A stretch of DNA of 64,000 nt from Pseudophaeobacter leonis (GCF_002087335.1 NZ_MWVJ01000006.1:62001-126000), one strand, 5' to 3'. Counted from the first letter of the stretch, positions 9,009-19,214 are shown. Program-made: numbers and translations. Notes: generated from the sequence alone by a model not told the origin.

Positions 9009-10951
9009 AACGCAACCCACGAGACCTGGAAGGTGCCCATCGCAAGCTGAGCCGCCGCGCACTGCTGCTGGGCGGGCTGCAATTGGGTGTTGCCGGTGCA
9101 CTGGCGGCCCGTATGCGCTATTTGCAGGTGGATCAGGCCGACCAGTTCCGCCTGCTGGCCGAAGAGAACCGCATCAATATTCGCTTGCTTGCCCCGGCCC
9201 GCGGTGAGATTTTTGACCGCAACGGAACCACGCTGGCGCATAACTCGCCCTCTTACCGCATCATTATTGTGCCAGAGGATGCGGGCGATGTGGACGAGGT
9301 GATCTCCAAACTGTCGCGCCTGATCACCCTGTCCCCCGAAGATGTGGAACGCGCCCTGGCCGAGATGCGCCGCTCGCCGCCCTTCCTGCCGATCACTCTT
9401 GCAGACCAGCTGACCTGGGAAGACATCTCAAAGGTGGCGGTGAACGCACCTGCCCTGCCCGGCATCACCCCCGAAGTCGGCCTGACCCGGATCTACCCAC
9501 AGCAAAGCGATTTTGCCCATGTGGTTGGCTATGTCGGCCCGGTCTCCGACTATGACCTCAGCAAGCTGGACACCCCTGACCCGATCCTGCGCATCCCGCG
9601 CTTTCAGATCGGCAAGGTGGGGTTTGAAGCAAAACGCGAAGATGTTCTGCGCGGCACCGCCGGTGCCAAACGGGTCGAAGTCAACGCAACCGGCCGCGTC
9701 ATGCGCGAGCTGGATCGCAAGGAAGGTCAGGCCGGCGCCGATATGCAGCTGGCGGTGGATGCCGACCTGCAGCACTATACCCAGGCGCGGCTGGGCTCAG
9801 AAAGCGCCGCCGTTGTGGTGGTCGACTGCGACAATGGCGATCTGCGCGCCATTGCCTCGGCCCCCAGTTTTGACCCCAATCTGTTTGTGCGCGGCATCTC
9901 GGTTGCGGACTATCGGCAACTGACCGATGACCCCTATCGCCCGCTGGCCAACAAAACGGTTCAGGGCACCTATCCGCCCGGCTCTGCCTTTAAGATGGTG
10001 ACCTCGCTGGCGGCGCTCGAAGAAGGGCTGATCGGGCCGGAAGACACCGTCTGGTGCCCCGGCCATCTTGAGGTGTCCGGGCGGCGGTTTCATTGCTGGA
10101 AGCGGGCTGGTCACGGCCATGTCGACCTCAATACCGCGCTGAAGCAGTCCTGCGACGTTTACTACTATGACCTTGCCATCAAGGTGGGCATCGACAAGAT
10201 TTCAGCCATGGCCAATCGGCTGGGGCTGGGCATTCGCCACGATCTGCCTATGTCTGCCGTGGCCAGTGGCCTGGCACCCAACCGCGAGTGGAAATCGCGG
10301 GTGCGGGGTCAGGACTGGCTGGTGGGTGATACGGTCAACGTCTCGATTGGTCAGGGCTTTATGCTTGCCTCGCCACTGCAACTGGCGGTGATGACCGCGC
10401 GTCTGGCCACCGGGCGCCGCATCACGCCGCGCCTTGTGAAATCCATCGACGGCATTGAGCAGCCCTCAGGGGTCGGCGAGCAAATGGGGCTGAATGAGAA
10501 CAATCTGCGCATGGTGCGGCGCGGCATGTATTCGGTCAGCAACGACCGGCGCGGCACCGGATATCGCTCACGCATCATCGCAGAAGGCCTGCGCATGGGC
10601 GGCAAAAGCGGCACCAGTCAGGTGCGCAATATCACTGCCGCCGAGCGTGCCGCCGGCGTGATCAGCAACAAAGACCTGCCCTGGGAGCGGCGCGACCATG
10701 CGCTCTATGTCTGTTTTGCCCCCTTTGACAAACCGAAATACGCAATTTCGGTGATCGTGGAACATGGCGGCGGCGGATCAACTGCGGCGGCGCCCATTGC
10801 CCGCGATGTGATGCTACAGGCTCTCTATAATGGCACGCCGCCGCTGGAGGCCTACCCAAAGGGCGACCGCAGCCGGATCAAGGCGCAGCAGGAACGTCTG
10901 GAGCGTGAACGCATCAAACGGTCGCAAAATCAGGACAGCGACCGCGCATGA
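9005..10951 (+). CDS. mrdA: Penicillin-binding protein 2 (elongation transpeptidase)
   Basis: This class B PBP cross-links peptidoglycan during lateral growth, working with RodA. It has an N-terminal membrane anchor (about residues 17-35), a dimerisation domain, and a transpeptidase domain. The acylation motif is PGSAFKM (Ser near residue 327), the second motif SCD in KQSCDVYYYD, and the third motif KSGT. Length is 648 residues. The start ATG overlaps mreD as ATGA and the end overlaps rodA. Confidence 0.95.
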   Translation: MKRNPRDLEGAHRKLSRRALLLGGLQLGVAGALAARMRYLQVDQADQFRLLAEENRINIRLLAPARGEIFDRNGTTLAHNSPSYRIIIVPEDAGDVDEVISKLSRLITLSPEDVERALAEMRRSPPFLPITLADQLTWEDISKVAVNAPALPGITPEVGLTRIYPQQSDFAHVVGYVGPVSDYDLSKLDTPDPILRIPRFQIGKVGFEAKREDVLRGTAGAKRVEVNATGRVMRELDRKEGQAGADMQLAVDADLQHYTQARLGSESAAVVVVDCDNGDLRAIASAPSFDPNLFVRGISVADYRQLTDDPYRPLANKTVQGTYPPGSAFKMVTSLAALEEGLIGPEDTVWCPGHLEVSGRRFHCWKRAGHGHVDLNTALKQSCDVYYYDLAIKVGIDKISAMANRLGLGIRHDLPMSAVASGLAPNREWKSRVRGQDWLVGDTVNVSIGQGFMLASPLQLAVMTARLATGRRITPRLVKSIDGIEQPSGVGEQMGLNENNLRMVRRGMYSVSNDRRGTGYRSRIIAEGLRMGGKSGTSQVRNITAAERAAGVISNKDLPWERRDHALYVCFAPFDKPKYAISVIVEHGGGGSTAAAPIARDVMLQALYNGTPPLEAYPKGDRSRIKAQQERLERERIKRSQNQDSDRA

Positions 10952-12088
10952 GCTATCTTGAATATAACGCCAAATCGACCCCCACCGGCCTGCGCAAGGT
11001 GCTCTATCTGAACTGGCCGCTGACCTTGCTGCTGGCCTCGGTCGCCTGCGTGGGGTTCCTGATGCTCTATTCGGTGGCCGGAGGGTCGTTTTCGCCCTGG
11101 GCAGAGCCACAATTCAAACGATTCCTGCTGGGCATGGGCGTGATGATCGTGATCGGCCTGGTGCCAATCTGGTTCGGGCGCAATATCTCGGTCCTGGCCT
11201 ATCTGATATCCGTCATGCTGCTGCTGGCGGTTGAGTTCTTTGGCACGGTTGGCATGGGCGCACAGCGCTGGATCGACCTTGGCTTTATGCGGCTGCAACC
11301 CTCTGAGCTGATGAAAATCACCTCGGTGATGCTGCTGGCCGCCTATTATGACTGGCTCCCGCCCGAGCGCAGCTCACGCCCGATCTGGGTGCTGGTGCCG
11401 GTGCTGATGATCCTGCTCCCCACCCTGCTGGTGCTGCGCCAGCCCGATCTTGGCACCTCGATCCTGCTTTTGGCGGCGGGGGGCGGGGTGATGTTTCTCG
11501 CCGGGGTGCACTGGGCCTATTTTGCCGCCGTCTTTGCCGCAGGCATCGGCTTGATCACAGCCGTGTTCCAAAGGCCGCGCCACCGCCGGGCAGCTGCTCA
11601 AGAACTACCAATACCGCCGCATCGACACCTTTCTGGATCCCTCGCAGGACCCTCTGGGGGCCGGCTATCACATCACCCAGTCCAAGATCGCGCTGGGGTC
11701 CGGCGGCTGGTCCGGGCGCGGCTATATGCAGGGCACCCAGTCGCGGCTGAATTTTCTACCGGAAAAACACACGGATTTCATCTTTACCACCCTGGCCGAA
11801 GAGTTCGGCTTTATCGGCGGCCTCACCCTGCTCAGCCTCTACATCCTGATCATTGTCTTTTGTGTCGCAACCGCCCTTGCCGCCCGGGACCGGTTTTCCT
11901 CGCTCGTTTCTCTGGTCGTGGCGATCACCTTCTTTTTGTTCTTTGCCGTCAATATGTCGATGGTCATGGGGCTGGCCCCTGTGGTTGGCGTACCACTGCC
12001 CCTGGTCTCTTATGGCGGCTCGGCAATGCTGGTGCTGCTGGCGGCCTTTGGCCTGGTACAAAGCGCCACTGTTCACCGCACCCGTTAA
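10948..12088 (+). CDS. rodA: Peptidoglycan polymerase RodA (frameshifted)
   Basis: RodA is a SEDS-family glycosyltransferase that polymerises lipid II with PBP2. The first part carries multiple membrane helices and the motif RQPDLGTSILLL. The frame breaks near 11570: QLLKNYQYRRIDTFLDP and the C-terminal helices, including LPEKHTDFIFTTLAEEFGF and PLVSYGGSAM, lie one frame over. This fits one extra base. Intact length would be about 379 residues. It is the last gene of the operon, with no clear terminator after it. Essentiality in relatives argues for a sequence error. Confidence 0.93.
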
Positions 12089-12185
12089 GGCCGCCGCCCC
12101 TGAGGCAAGGCAAAGCGCAGCTGCCAGCCCAGCCGCCTGATCTATTTTTTCTGCCCGCTGGGCCGTAGCAAAAGGACCATACACC

Positions 12186-12596
12186 ATGAGCATCTTTCAC
12201 CTCGCCTATCATGTGGATGACCTGGACAAGGCCCGCGCCTTTTATGGCGGCCTGCTAGGCTGCATTGAGGGGCGCAGCACGGAAACCTGGGTGGATTACA
12301 ACTTTTTCGGCCACCAGATTTCACTGCACCTGGGGCCGGTCTTTGCCAGCGCCAACACCGGCAAGGTGGGCGACCACATGGTGCCGATGCCGCATCTCGG
12401 GGTGATCCTTACGCAGGCCGAGTGGCAAGTGCTTGCGGATAGGCTGACCAAGGCCGGTCAGGACTTTACCCTCGCGCCCACCACGCGCTTTGCCGGTGAG
12501 CCGGGCGAGCAAAGCACGATGTTCTTTCATGACCCCGCCGGCAATCCGATCGAGATCAAGGGCTTTGCGGATATGTCTGGCGTTTTTGCCACATGA
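12186..12596 (+). CDS. VOC (glyoxalase/dioxygenase fold) family protein
   Basis: This 136-residue protein has the paired beta-alpha-beta-beta-beta modules of the vicinal oxygen chelate superfamily. The N-terminal segment FHLAYHVDDLDKARAFY includes a probable metal-binding His. A C-terminal FFHDPAGNPIEIKGF supplies the usual metal-binding Glu. Substrate is unknown. Its stop overlaps the next dehydrogenase start (ATGA), so the two are probably co-expressed. Confidence 0.85.
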   Translation: MSIFHLAYHVDDLDKARAFYGGLLGCIEGRSTETWVDYNFFGHQISLHLGPVFASANTGKVGDHMVPMPHLGVILTQAEWQVLADRLTKAGQDFTLAPTTRFAGEPGEQSTMFFHDPAGNPIEIKGFADMSGVFAT

Positions 12597-13519
12597 TCAA
12601 GGTTCAGTTTGCCGCCCGTCCCGAACGCTGGACAACCTACGCGCCCGCCCTCAAAAGCGCCTTTGAACAGGCCGGGCTCGAGGTCGATCTGCGCCGGGAC
12701 CACCCGCCCTGCGAGGTCGGCTATGTGGTCTACGCGCCCAACTCCGAGCTGCAGGACTTCACGCCCTATACCGCCTGCAAAGCTGTGCTCAGCCTCTGGG
12801 CCGGGGTGGAAAAAATTGTCGGGAACACGACCCTGACCCAGCCCCTGTGCCGCATGGTCGATCCCGGTCTGACCGCTGGCATGGTGGAATGGGTCACAGG
12901 CCATGTGCTGCGCTACCACCTGGACATCGACCGCAGCCTTGCCACCCAGGACCGCTGGGAGCCAGTGGTGCCACCCCTGGCACAGGAACGCCCGGTGACC
13001 ATACTGGGGCTCGGCGCATTGGGTGCAGCCTGTGCCAGCAGCCTCAGCCGCCTTGGATTTCCCGTCACCGGCTGGTCACGCTCCCCCAAAGACATTGCCG
13101 GGATCCGCTGCGAACACGGCGACGATGGTCTGGTGCGGGCCCTGTCGCGGGCTCAGATCGTGGTGCTGCTGTTGCCAGACACCCCCGCTACTGAAAACAC
13201 TCTGAACCGCGCATCGCTTGCCCTGTTGCCACAGGGGGCGCGCATTATAAATCCGGGGCGTGGTCCGCTGATTGACGATGATGCCCTCTTGGCCGCGCTC
13301 AAGACGGGACAGATAGCCCATGCCACTCTGGATGTGTTCCGCATAGAGCCGCTTGCTGCAGAACACCCCTATTGGGCCCATCCCAATGTGACGGTGACCC
13401 CGCATATCGCCGCAGAAACCCGGGCGCTGACAGCGGCGCAGATGATTGCCCAAAACATCCAACGCGGCGAGGCCGGGCAGCCCTTTGTCAATCAGGTTGA
13501 TCGTCAGCTGGGCTACTAG
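12593..13519 (+). CDS. D-2-hydroxyacid dehydrogenase (glyoxylate/hydroxypyruvate reductase A-like)
   Basis: This is an NAD(P)H-dependent reductase of 2-oxo acids, most like GhrA-type enzymes. The Rossmann motif ILGLGALGAACASSLSRLG is at about residues 139-157. The segment INPGRGPLIDDDALLAAL contains the usual substrate/NAD loop, DVFRIEPL the catalytic-acid region, and TPHIAAET the catalytic His. Length is 308 residues, typical of the GhrA group. Exact substrate is not determined by sequence. Confidence 0.85.
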   Translation: MIKVQFAARPERWTTYAPALKSAFEQAGLEVDLRRDHPPCEVGYVVYAPNSELQDFTPYTACKAVLSLWAGVEKIVGNTTLTQPLCRMVDPGLTAGMVEWVTGHVLRYHLDIDRSLATQDRWEPVVPPLAQERPVTILGLGALGAACASSLSRLGFPVTGWSRSPKDIAGIRCEHGDDGLVRALSRAQIVVLLLPDTPATENTLNRASLALLPQGARIINPGRGPLIDDDALLAALKTGQIAHATLDVFRIEPLAAEHPYWAHPNVTVTPHIAAETRALTAAQMIAQNIQRGEAGQPFVNQVDRQLGY

Positions 13520-13535
13520 AAAGCTCACAATCAGC

Positions 13536-13600
13536 CCTCCCCCGGCTTCATCTGGCTAAAAATACCTCGGGGGAGGTCGCAGACCGGGGGCAGCGCCCCC
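13536..13600. repeat. Double hairpin in the convergent intergenic region
   Basis: CCTCCCCCG (13536-13544) pairs with CGGGGGAGG (13568-13576) around a 23-base loop containing CTAAAAATAC. A second hairpin GGGGGC-AGC-GCCCCC follows at 13586-13600. It sits between two convergent stop codons and may act as a bidirectional terminator. Similar blocks are, from memory, common between Roseobacter-group genes; I cannot test that here. Confidence 0.5.
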
Positions 13601-13621
13601 AGCCTGAGTGGCAACACTCCG

Positions 13622-15638
13622 CTACTCCGCCGCCAAACCGCGCCCCTTCAACAAGGCGTCAACCCCCGGCAACCGCCCCCGAAAGGCGGTGTAGAGCTCA
13701 GCGGCATCCGCTGATCCGCCGCTCGACAGGATATGTTTCTCCAGCGCACGGGCCCGCTCCGGGTCAAACGCGCCTCCCGCCTCTTCAAAGGCGGCAAAGG
13801 CATCGGCGTCCATCACCTCGGACCACATGTAGCTATAGTACCCGGAAGAATAGCCATCACCCGAGAAAACATGGGCAAACTGCGGGCTGGCATGGCGCAT
13901 GGTGATCGCGCCTGGCATACCGATCTCTGCCAAAACCTCAGCCTGCTTTGCCATCACATCCTGCGGCGCTGCCGCCTCATGAAAGGCCAGATCAACTAGG
14001 GCCGAGGCGACATATTCCACCGTTTGAAACCCCATATCAAAGGTCGAGGCACCCAGAACTTTGTTCAGCAGTTCCGCAGGCATGGCTTCGCCGGTGTCAG
14101 CATGGGTGGCAAATTCTCGCAAGACCTCAGGCACTTCCAGCCAGTGCTCATAGAGCTGGCTTGGCAGCTCAACAAAGTCCCGCGCCACCGATGTGCCAGA
14201 GATGCTCTCGTAGCTGACATCTGACAGCATCTGATGCAGCGCATGGCCAAATTCATGGAACAGGGTCCGGGCATCATCCCAGGACAACAGCGCCGGGTCG
14301 CCTTTGGCAAAGTTGCAGACATTTATTACAATCGGAGTCTGTTCTCTAGGGAACTTGGCCTGAGAGCGCATCGCCGAACACCAGGCCCCAGAGCGTTTCG
14401 AGCCACGCGCAAAGTAGTCGCCGATAAACACCGCCAGATGTTTGCCGCCTCGCGTCACCTCCCAGGCCCGGCAATCCGGATGGTACAGGGGGATATCAAG
14501 CGGCGCAAACTCCAGTCCAAACAAGCGCGTCGCGCAGGCAAAGCTGGCCTCGATCATCCGGTCAAGTTGCAGATAGGGCTTCAATTCCGCCTCATCGAGG
14601 TCGTGCTCCGCCTTGCGGCGCTTTTGCGCGTAATAACGCCAGTCCCAGGGCTCCAGATCACCATTGATGCCATCCTCATGCATCATCTGCGCCAAAACCT
14701 CTGCGTCCGCCTCGGCTTGCGCCTTTGCAGGCTGCCAGACCTGCATCAACAGATCCCGCACCGCAGCCGGCGTCTTAGCCATTTCGGTTTCCAACTTATA
14801 GTCGGCAAAGCTGGCATAGCCCAAAAGGGCTGCGCGTTCGGCGCGCAGGGCCAGGAATCTCGGCGGCAATGGCGCGGTTGTCTGTCTCTCCCTCATTGGC
14901 CCCGCGCGCCGTCCAGGCGGCAAAAGCCTTTTGGCGCAAATCCCGCCGCGGTGAAAATTGCAGAAACGGCGTGATGACAGAGCGCGACAGGGTGACCACC
15001 GGCCCCGGAGCGCCTCTTTCAGCGCCTGCCGCGCGGCTGGCTGCGATGACAAAATCAGGCAGACCTTCGAGATCGGCTTCGCTCAGCTCCATGAACCAGT
15101 CGCGCTCATCCGCCAACAGGTTCTGGGTGAAATCAGTGCCAAGGGTCGCAAGACGCCCTTTGATCGCCTGCATACGCTGGTCTTCTGAACCAACCAAAGC
15201 AGCCCCACCGCGCACAAATCCCCGATGGGTGAGCATCAAAACCCGCTGCTGTTCCGACGTCAGATCAAGGCTGTCGCGTTGATCCCATACCGCGTTCACC
15301 CGTGCATACAGGGCTTTGTTGGCAGTGATCGCGGAAAAATGCGCCGCAAGTTTGGGAGAGAATTGCCGCTGCAGGGCTTCGCGTTCCGGATTGCTGTCGG
15401 CGCCGGCCACGGTGAAAAACACCGACAGAACCTGCTCCAACCCCTGACACGGGGTTTCCAGGGCTTCGATCACATTGGCAAATGTCGCGGGCGCAGGATT
15501 TCCGGCGATTTCGGCGATCTGCGCCTGATGTTGCGCCAGCGCCTGATCCAGCGCAGGTGCAAAATCTGCATCCGAAATCCGGTCAAAGGGGGCAATTTCA
15601 AAAGCGGTGTCCCAATGGGCCAAGAGGGGGTTTGTCAT
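13622..15638 (-). CDS. M3 family oligopeptidase (frameshifted)
   Basis: This is a thimet-oligopeptidase/Dcp-type zinc metallopeptidase that degrades cytoplasmic oligopeptides. The zinc motif is LFHEFGHALHQ (HExxH). The C-terminal segment GYSSGYYSYMWSEVMDADAF is characteristic of family M3. Start ATG at 15638 follows GGAGATC and begins MTNPLLAHWDTAFEIAPF. The frame breaks near 14855, between NRAIAAEI and LALRAERAALLG, in a GGAAT run; this fits one extra base. Intact length is about 671 residues, normal for OpdA/Dcp. OpdA (prlC) and Dcp cannot be separated with confidence. Confidence 0.9.
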
Positions 15639-15748
15639 CAAAGAGATCTCCTTTGGCCGCAGGGTAGCGATGATGCATCCTGGCCGCAATCCGGCAGGCA
15701 GATTGTCGGTCACCAAAGCGTAAAAGGCCAAAGAATAGAAAGACTGAC

Positions 15749-15836
15749 AAAAGGGGCGGGGGCTCCCGCCAGCGCCTGCGGCATCAAAGATGCCGCCTTG
15801 CTGTTGGGCCCGGCCGCGCGCTCACGCGCGCGGCCG
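15749..15836 (-). repeat. Multi-hairpin intergenic element, copy A
   Basis: Read on the minus strand it has four parts. A hairpin CGGCCGCGCG-CGTGAG-CGCGCGGCCG comes first, then GGCCCAACAGCAAG. A second hairpin GCGGCAT-CTTTG-ATGCCGC follows. Last is GGCGGG-AGCC-CCCGCC followed by TTTT, which resembles a terminator. Order and several sequence blocks match the element at 32855-32930. It begins just after the stop of the gene at 15842 and probably ends that transcript. Confidence 0.7.
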
Positions 15837-15841
15837 TTGCG

Positions 15842-16231
15842 TCAAGAAATTTTCTCACCCGAAACAACACCGGCATCTAGGAACTCCCACGCGAGTGAAA
15901 GGCAGCCCACTAAAAACAAAATAAGCCCAAAGGCCAGAACGCACACGCCTATGCACTGCCATCTGTCTGCGATTGAGTAGTTTGAAAGCTGTCCCCTTTC
16001 AGTCAAATCGACAGATCGTGCATTGTCAAAACCACAAACCCAAGATGTGACGCCGCACGCCACACCAACTACAAAGCAAATGAACGCGATCCCAATCACC
16101 CTAGCCCCAACTTCGGGAAGCAGCGAAGAAATTTGACTTAATAGAGCTATAGCAGCACCGCTATTTATTAAGACAACAGCCCGAATGGCGCCCTGTGCAT
16201 ATCCCTGAGAAATCTCTCTATAATCAGCCAC
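15842..16231 (-). CDS. Small three-helix membrane protein of unknown function
   Basis: I do not recognise a family with a known role. The 129-residue protein has a short polar N-terminus (VADYREISQGYAQG) and three predicted membrane helices around IRAVVLINSGAAIALLSQ, VIGIAFICFVVGVACGV and CIGVCVLAFGLILFLVG. GTG at 16231 is chosen: it follows GGGGAGA with 6 nt spacing and begins 1 nt after the stop of the MoeB-like gene, whereas the longer frame would overlap that gene. The DNA is visibly more AT-rich than its neighbours, which suggests recent acquisition. Confidence 0.6.
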   Translation of the reverse strand: MADYREISQGYAQGAIRAVVLINSGAAIALLSQISSLLPEVGARVIGIAFICFVVGVACGVTSWVCGFDNARSVDLTERGQLSNYSIADRWQCIGVCVLAFGLILFLVGCLSLAWEFLDAGVVSGEKIS

Positions 16232-16232
16232 A

Positions 16233-17291
16233 TCAGGTCTCCCCACCACACACAGAACAATCCAATCTCTGTGACAAACGAATTTTGCGGCTTTCGCCGT
16301 ATAGCGCATCGTAGATCAGCATTTCCCCCTGCAGCGGCGCGCCTGCCCCGGTGATCGCCTTGATCGCCTCTACCGCCATCATCGCTCCGACAACGCCCGG
16401 CAGTGGCCCGACCACTCCGGCTTCGGAACAGGAGGGCGCCAGTCCGGCAGCCGGGGCTTCAGGGAAAATACACTGGTAGCAGGGGCCATCAGTTTTGGGG
16501 TGAAACAGGCTTAGCTGGCCTTCCCATTGCGACAGCGCCCCTGAGATCAATGGCTTGCCCAGTTTTACCGCCGTGCGGTTCACCAGATATCGTGTGGCAA
16601 AATTATCCGTGCCATCCAGGATCAAATCAAACTCTGCAAAGAGGGCTTCGGCATTTTCTTCGGTCAGCCGGCGATGAAAGGGGCGCACCTCGACATAGGG
16701 GTTTTGCGCCTTCATCGCCGCCTCAGCCGAGAAAACCTTGGGGATACCAATGTCCGCATCCCGGTGGATCACCTGGCGCTGCAGATTGGCGTTTTCCACC
16801 TCGTCGTCATCAATCACACCAATGGTGCCAACCCCCGCAGCCGCCAGATACTGCAGCGCCGGCGCTCCCAGCCCGCCGGCTCCGATCACCAGAACCCTGG
16901 CCTGTTTCAGCTTTTTCTGCCCCGGCCCGCCCAGTTCACGCAAGACGATATGGCGCGCATAGCGGTTCAGTTCCGTGTCGGAAAACAGAGGCGGTGTTTG
17001 GGACATTGTGCTGGCTTTCTGTGTGCTGGCTTTTGATTGCGCGCGGGTCTTGAGGCGAGAGATAATCCAGCCGTAGCCCGCCGCCAAGAGGCCAGCCCCT
17101 GCCAGCATCAGCCAGGGCGCTGCTGATCCGCCAGTGGCCTCGCGCAGCGCATGTCCTTCGGGCAGCGTAAGCTGCAGCGCCATCACCGCGGCAAACAACA
17201 CCGCCAGCAGGCTCGCCCGCATGGCCCGCCCCCAGCCAAGGTAGCCGCCGCCCCACCAGACAAAAGCCGCCAGCGCGAGTATCCGCAGCAT
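16233..17291 (-). CDS. moeB: MoeB/ThiF/HesA family adenylyltransferase with membrane N-terminus
   Basis: This E1-like enzyme adenylates the C-terminal glycine of a small sulfur carrier (MoaD or ThiS). Residues 1-75 contain two or three hydrophobic helices. The remaining roughly 250 residues are a ThiF domain with nucleotide loop VIGAGGLGAPALQYLAAAG, an acidic/arginine region DDDEVENANLQRQV, and two CxxC pairs (CYQC and CSVC) for structural zinc. The start overlaps the dut stop. Whether it serves molybdopterin or thiamine cannot be told; moeB is the customary name. The membrane extension is unusual compared with soluble E. coli MoeB. Confidence 0.85.
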   Translation of the reverse strand: MLRILALAAFVWWGGGYLGWGRAMRASLLAVLFAAVMALQLTLPEGHALREATGGSAAPWLMLAGAGLLAAGYGWIISRLKTRAQSKASTQKASTMSQTPPLFSDTELNRYARHIVLRELGGPGQKKLKQARVLVIGAGGLGAPALQYLAAAGVGTIGVIDDDEVENANLQRQVIHRDADIGIPKVFSAEAAMKAQNPYVEVRPFHRRLTEENAEALFAEFDLILDGTDNFATRYLVNRTAVKLGKPLISGALSQWEGQLSLFHPKTDGPCYQCIFPEAPAAGLAPSCSEAGVVGPLPGVVGAMMAVEAIKAITGAGAPLQGEMLIYDALYGESRKIRLSQRLDCSVCGGET

Positions 17292-17746
17292 CAGCGCCGC
17301 CCCGTCGCGCCAAAACCGCCACTGCCGCGCGCGCTTGTATCCAGCTCTGCGACCTGGGTGAACTGCGCCTGCAGAACTGGTGCCACCACCATCTGCGCAA
17401 TCCGGTCCCCATGGGCGATTTCAAAATCCGCATCCCCGGCGTTCATCACGATGACACCAAGGGGGCCGCGATAATCGCTGTCTATGGTGCCGGGGCTGTT
17501 CGGCAGGGTGATGCCGTGTTTCAACGCCAGCCCAGAGCGCGGCCGCAGCTGCACTTCATAGCCCTGCGGGATTGCGAGCCGCAGCCCCGTCGGCACCAGA
17601 GCACGCCCGCCAGGGGCCAGTGTGAGGGTACCTCGGTCCGGCAAATTGGCCCGCAAATCCGCGCGAGCAGCACCTGCGGTTTCATAAGATGGCAGAGGCA
17701 GGCTTTGGTCCGCGCCCCTGTCAAAGATCATGCGGATCTCAACCAT
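17291..17746 (-). CDS. dut: Deoxyuridine 5'-triphosphate nucleotidohydrolase
   Basis: This trimeric dUTPase converts dUTP to dUMP and pyrophosphate. All five motifs are present: [46 protein letters not shown] and [11 protein letters not shown]. Start ATG at 17746 ([13 protein letters not shown]) has GAGAGA upstream; an in-frame ATG five codons earlier is possible. Length is 151 residues, typical. It overlaps the MoeB-like gene and lies downstream of coaBC on the same strand. Confidence 0.95.
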   Translation of the reverse strand: MVEIRMIFDRGADQSLPLPSYETAGAARADLRANLPDRGTLTLAPGGRALVPTGLRLAIPQGYEVQLRPRSGLALKHGITLPNSPGTIDSDYRGPLGVIVMNAGDADFEIAHGDRIAQMVVAPVLQAQFTQVAELDTSARGSGGFGATGRR

Positions 17747-17873
17747 ATTAGTCTCTCTCATTGATTCTGTCCCGGGGCTTTACTCCGGGATTTTGCCCCG
17801 TTTGTTTTACCCCGGCAGGTCTCAGCTCTGGCACCGGTATAGACCGATCCGGGCCTTACCGCAGCCAGATCAT

Positions 17874-19102
17874 TCAAAGGGATGGAACGCCCTCGGCTAA
17901 AGGCGCAGGCGCGACCCTGTCTGCGATCCGCGCCGCGAGGCGACTGGCCACCTCTGCCTTGTCCAGGCGTGGCCATTCCTCAGCGCCCTGATCCGAAATC
18001 AGGATCACCGCATTCTCAGCCCCGCCCATGATGCCGGTGGACGGCGATACATCATTGGCAACGATCCAGTCGCAGCCCTTGCGCAGGCGCTTGGCGGTGG
18101 CGTTTTCCACCACATCATTGGTCTCGGCGGCAAAACCGATAACAAGCGGCGGCCGGCCCTTGGTCATCTGCGACACAGACCTGAGGATATCCGGGTTCTC
18201 CGCAAACTCCAGCACCGGCAGGCCGTCCTTTGATTTCTTCAGCTTGCGATCCGAGGCACTGGCAACCCGCCAGTCGGCAACCGCCGCTGCGAAGACGCCA
18301 ACGTCAACCGGGAGCGCCGCCTGCACCGCCGCCTCCATCTCAAGCGCGCTTTGCACCCGCACGACCTCCACCCCCTCGGGGGGCCGGACCTCGGCAGGGC
18401 CCGTGATAAACACCACTTCCGCCCCCTGATCGCGCAGAGCACGGGCCAGCGCTGCCCCCTGCGCCCCGGAGGAGCGGTTGGCGATATAGCGAACCGGGTC
18501 AATGGGCTCATGCGTCGGGCCAGAGGTCACCAGAATACGCCGCCCCTGTAGCCTGCCCTGACTGCTAAACTGCGCCGCAATAGCGGCCACCATCTCCTCT
18601 GGTTCGGCCATGCGACCGGGACCAAATTCACCACAGGCCATGCCACCCTCATTGGGGCCGACAAAATTCACGCCGTCAGAGTGCAACAGGTAGATATTGC
18701 GCTGGGTCGCCGGGTGCTGCCACATGCGCACATTCATCGCCGGGGCCAGCAGAACCGGCGTATCCGTTGCCAGCAACAGGGTTGAGGCCAGATCATTGGC
18801 ATGGCCCTGCGCCATCTTTGCCATCAGATCAGCCGTTGCCGGTGCCACGACTACAAGGTCAGCGCTGCGCGACAGTTGGATATGGCCCATTTCGGCCTCG
18901 GAGGTCAGATCAAACAGGTCCCGGTGCACCGCAGACCCAGACAGGGCAGCAACGGACAAAGGCGTCACAAACTCTTCTGCGGCCCGGGTCAGAACCGGCG
19001 TCACCGAGGCCCCCTGATCCTGCAGACGCCGGATCAACTCCAATGAGTTATAGGCAGCAATACCGCCGCCAATGATCAAAAGAATTTGTTTTCCTCCAGC
19101 AT
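17874..19102 (-). CDS. coaBC: Bifunctional phosphopantothenoylcysteine decarboxylase / synthase
   Basis: This protein joins cysteine to 4'-phosphopantothenate and decarboxylates the product, two steps of coenzyme A synthesis. The N-terminal CoaC flavoprotein domain has IIGGGIAAYNSLELIRRL and the PAMNVRMW substrate motif. The C-terminal CoaB domain has SGPTHEPIDPVRYIANRSSG, AAVADW and the lysine-containing KLKKSKDGLPVL. The open frame runs back to an ATG at 19142, but the ATG at 19102 has GAGGAG upstream and would give MLAGKQIL if one base (C) were restored near 19095. I therefore take 19102 as the true start and infer a deletion. Either way the catalytic domains are intact. Confidence 0.9.
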
Positions 19103-19214
19103 CTTGCCTGCTCCTCACGCCTGCCGCTGCATCAGTTGGCATCGGGTTTGCGGCAACTCTACCGCCTCTGGCAGCAAGAGGGAAACGCTTTTGCGCGCGC
19201 CTTACGTTCCACTG

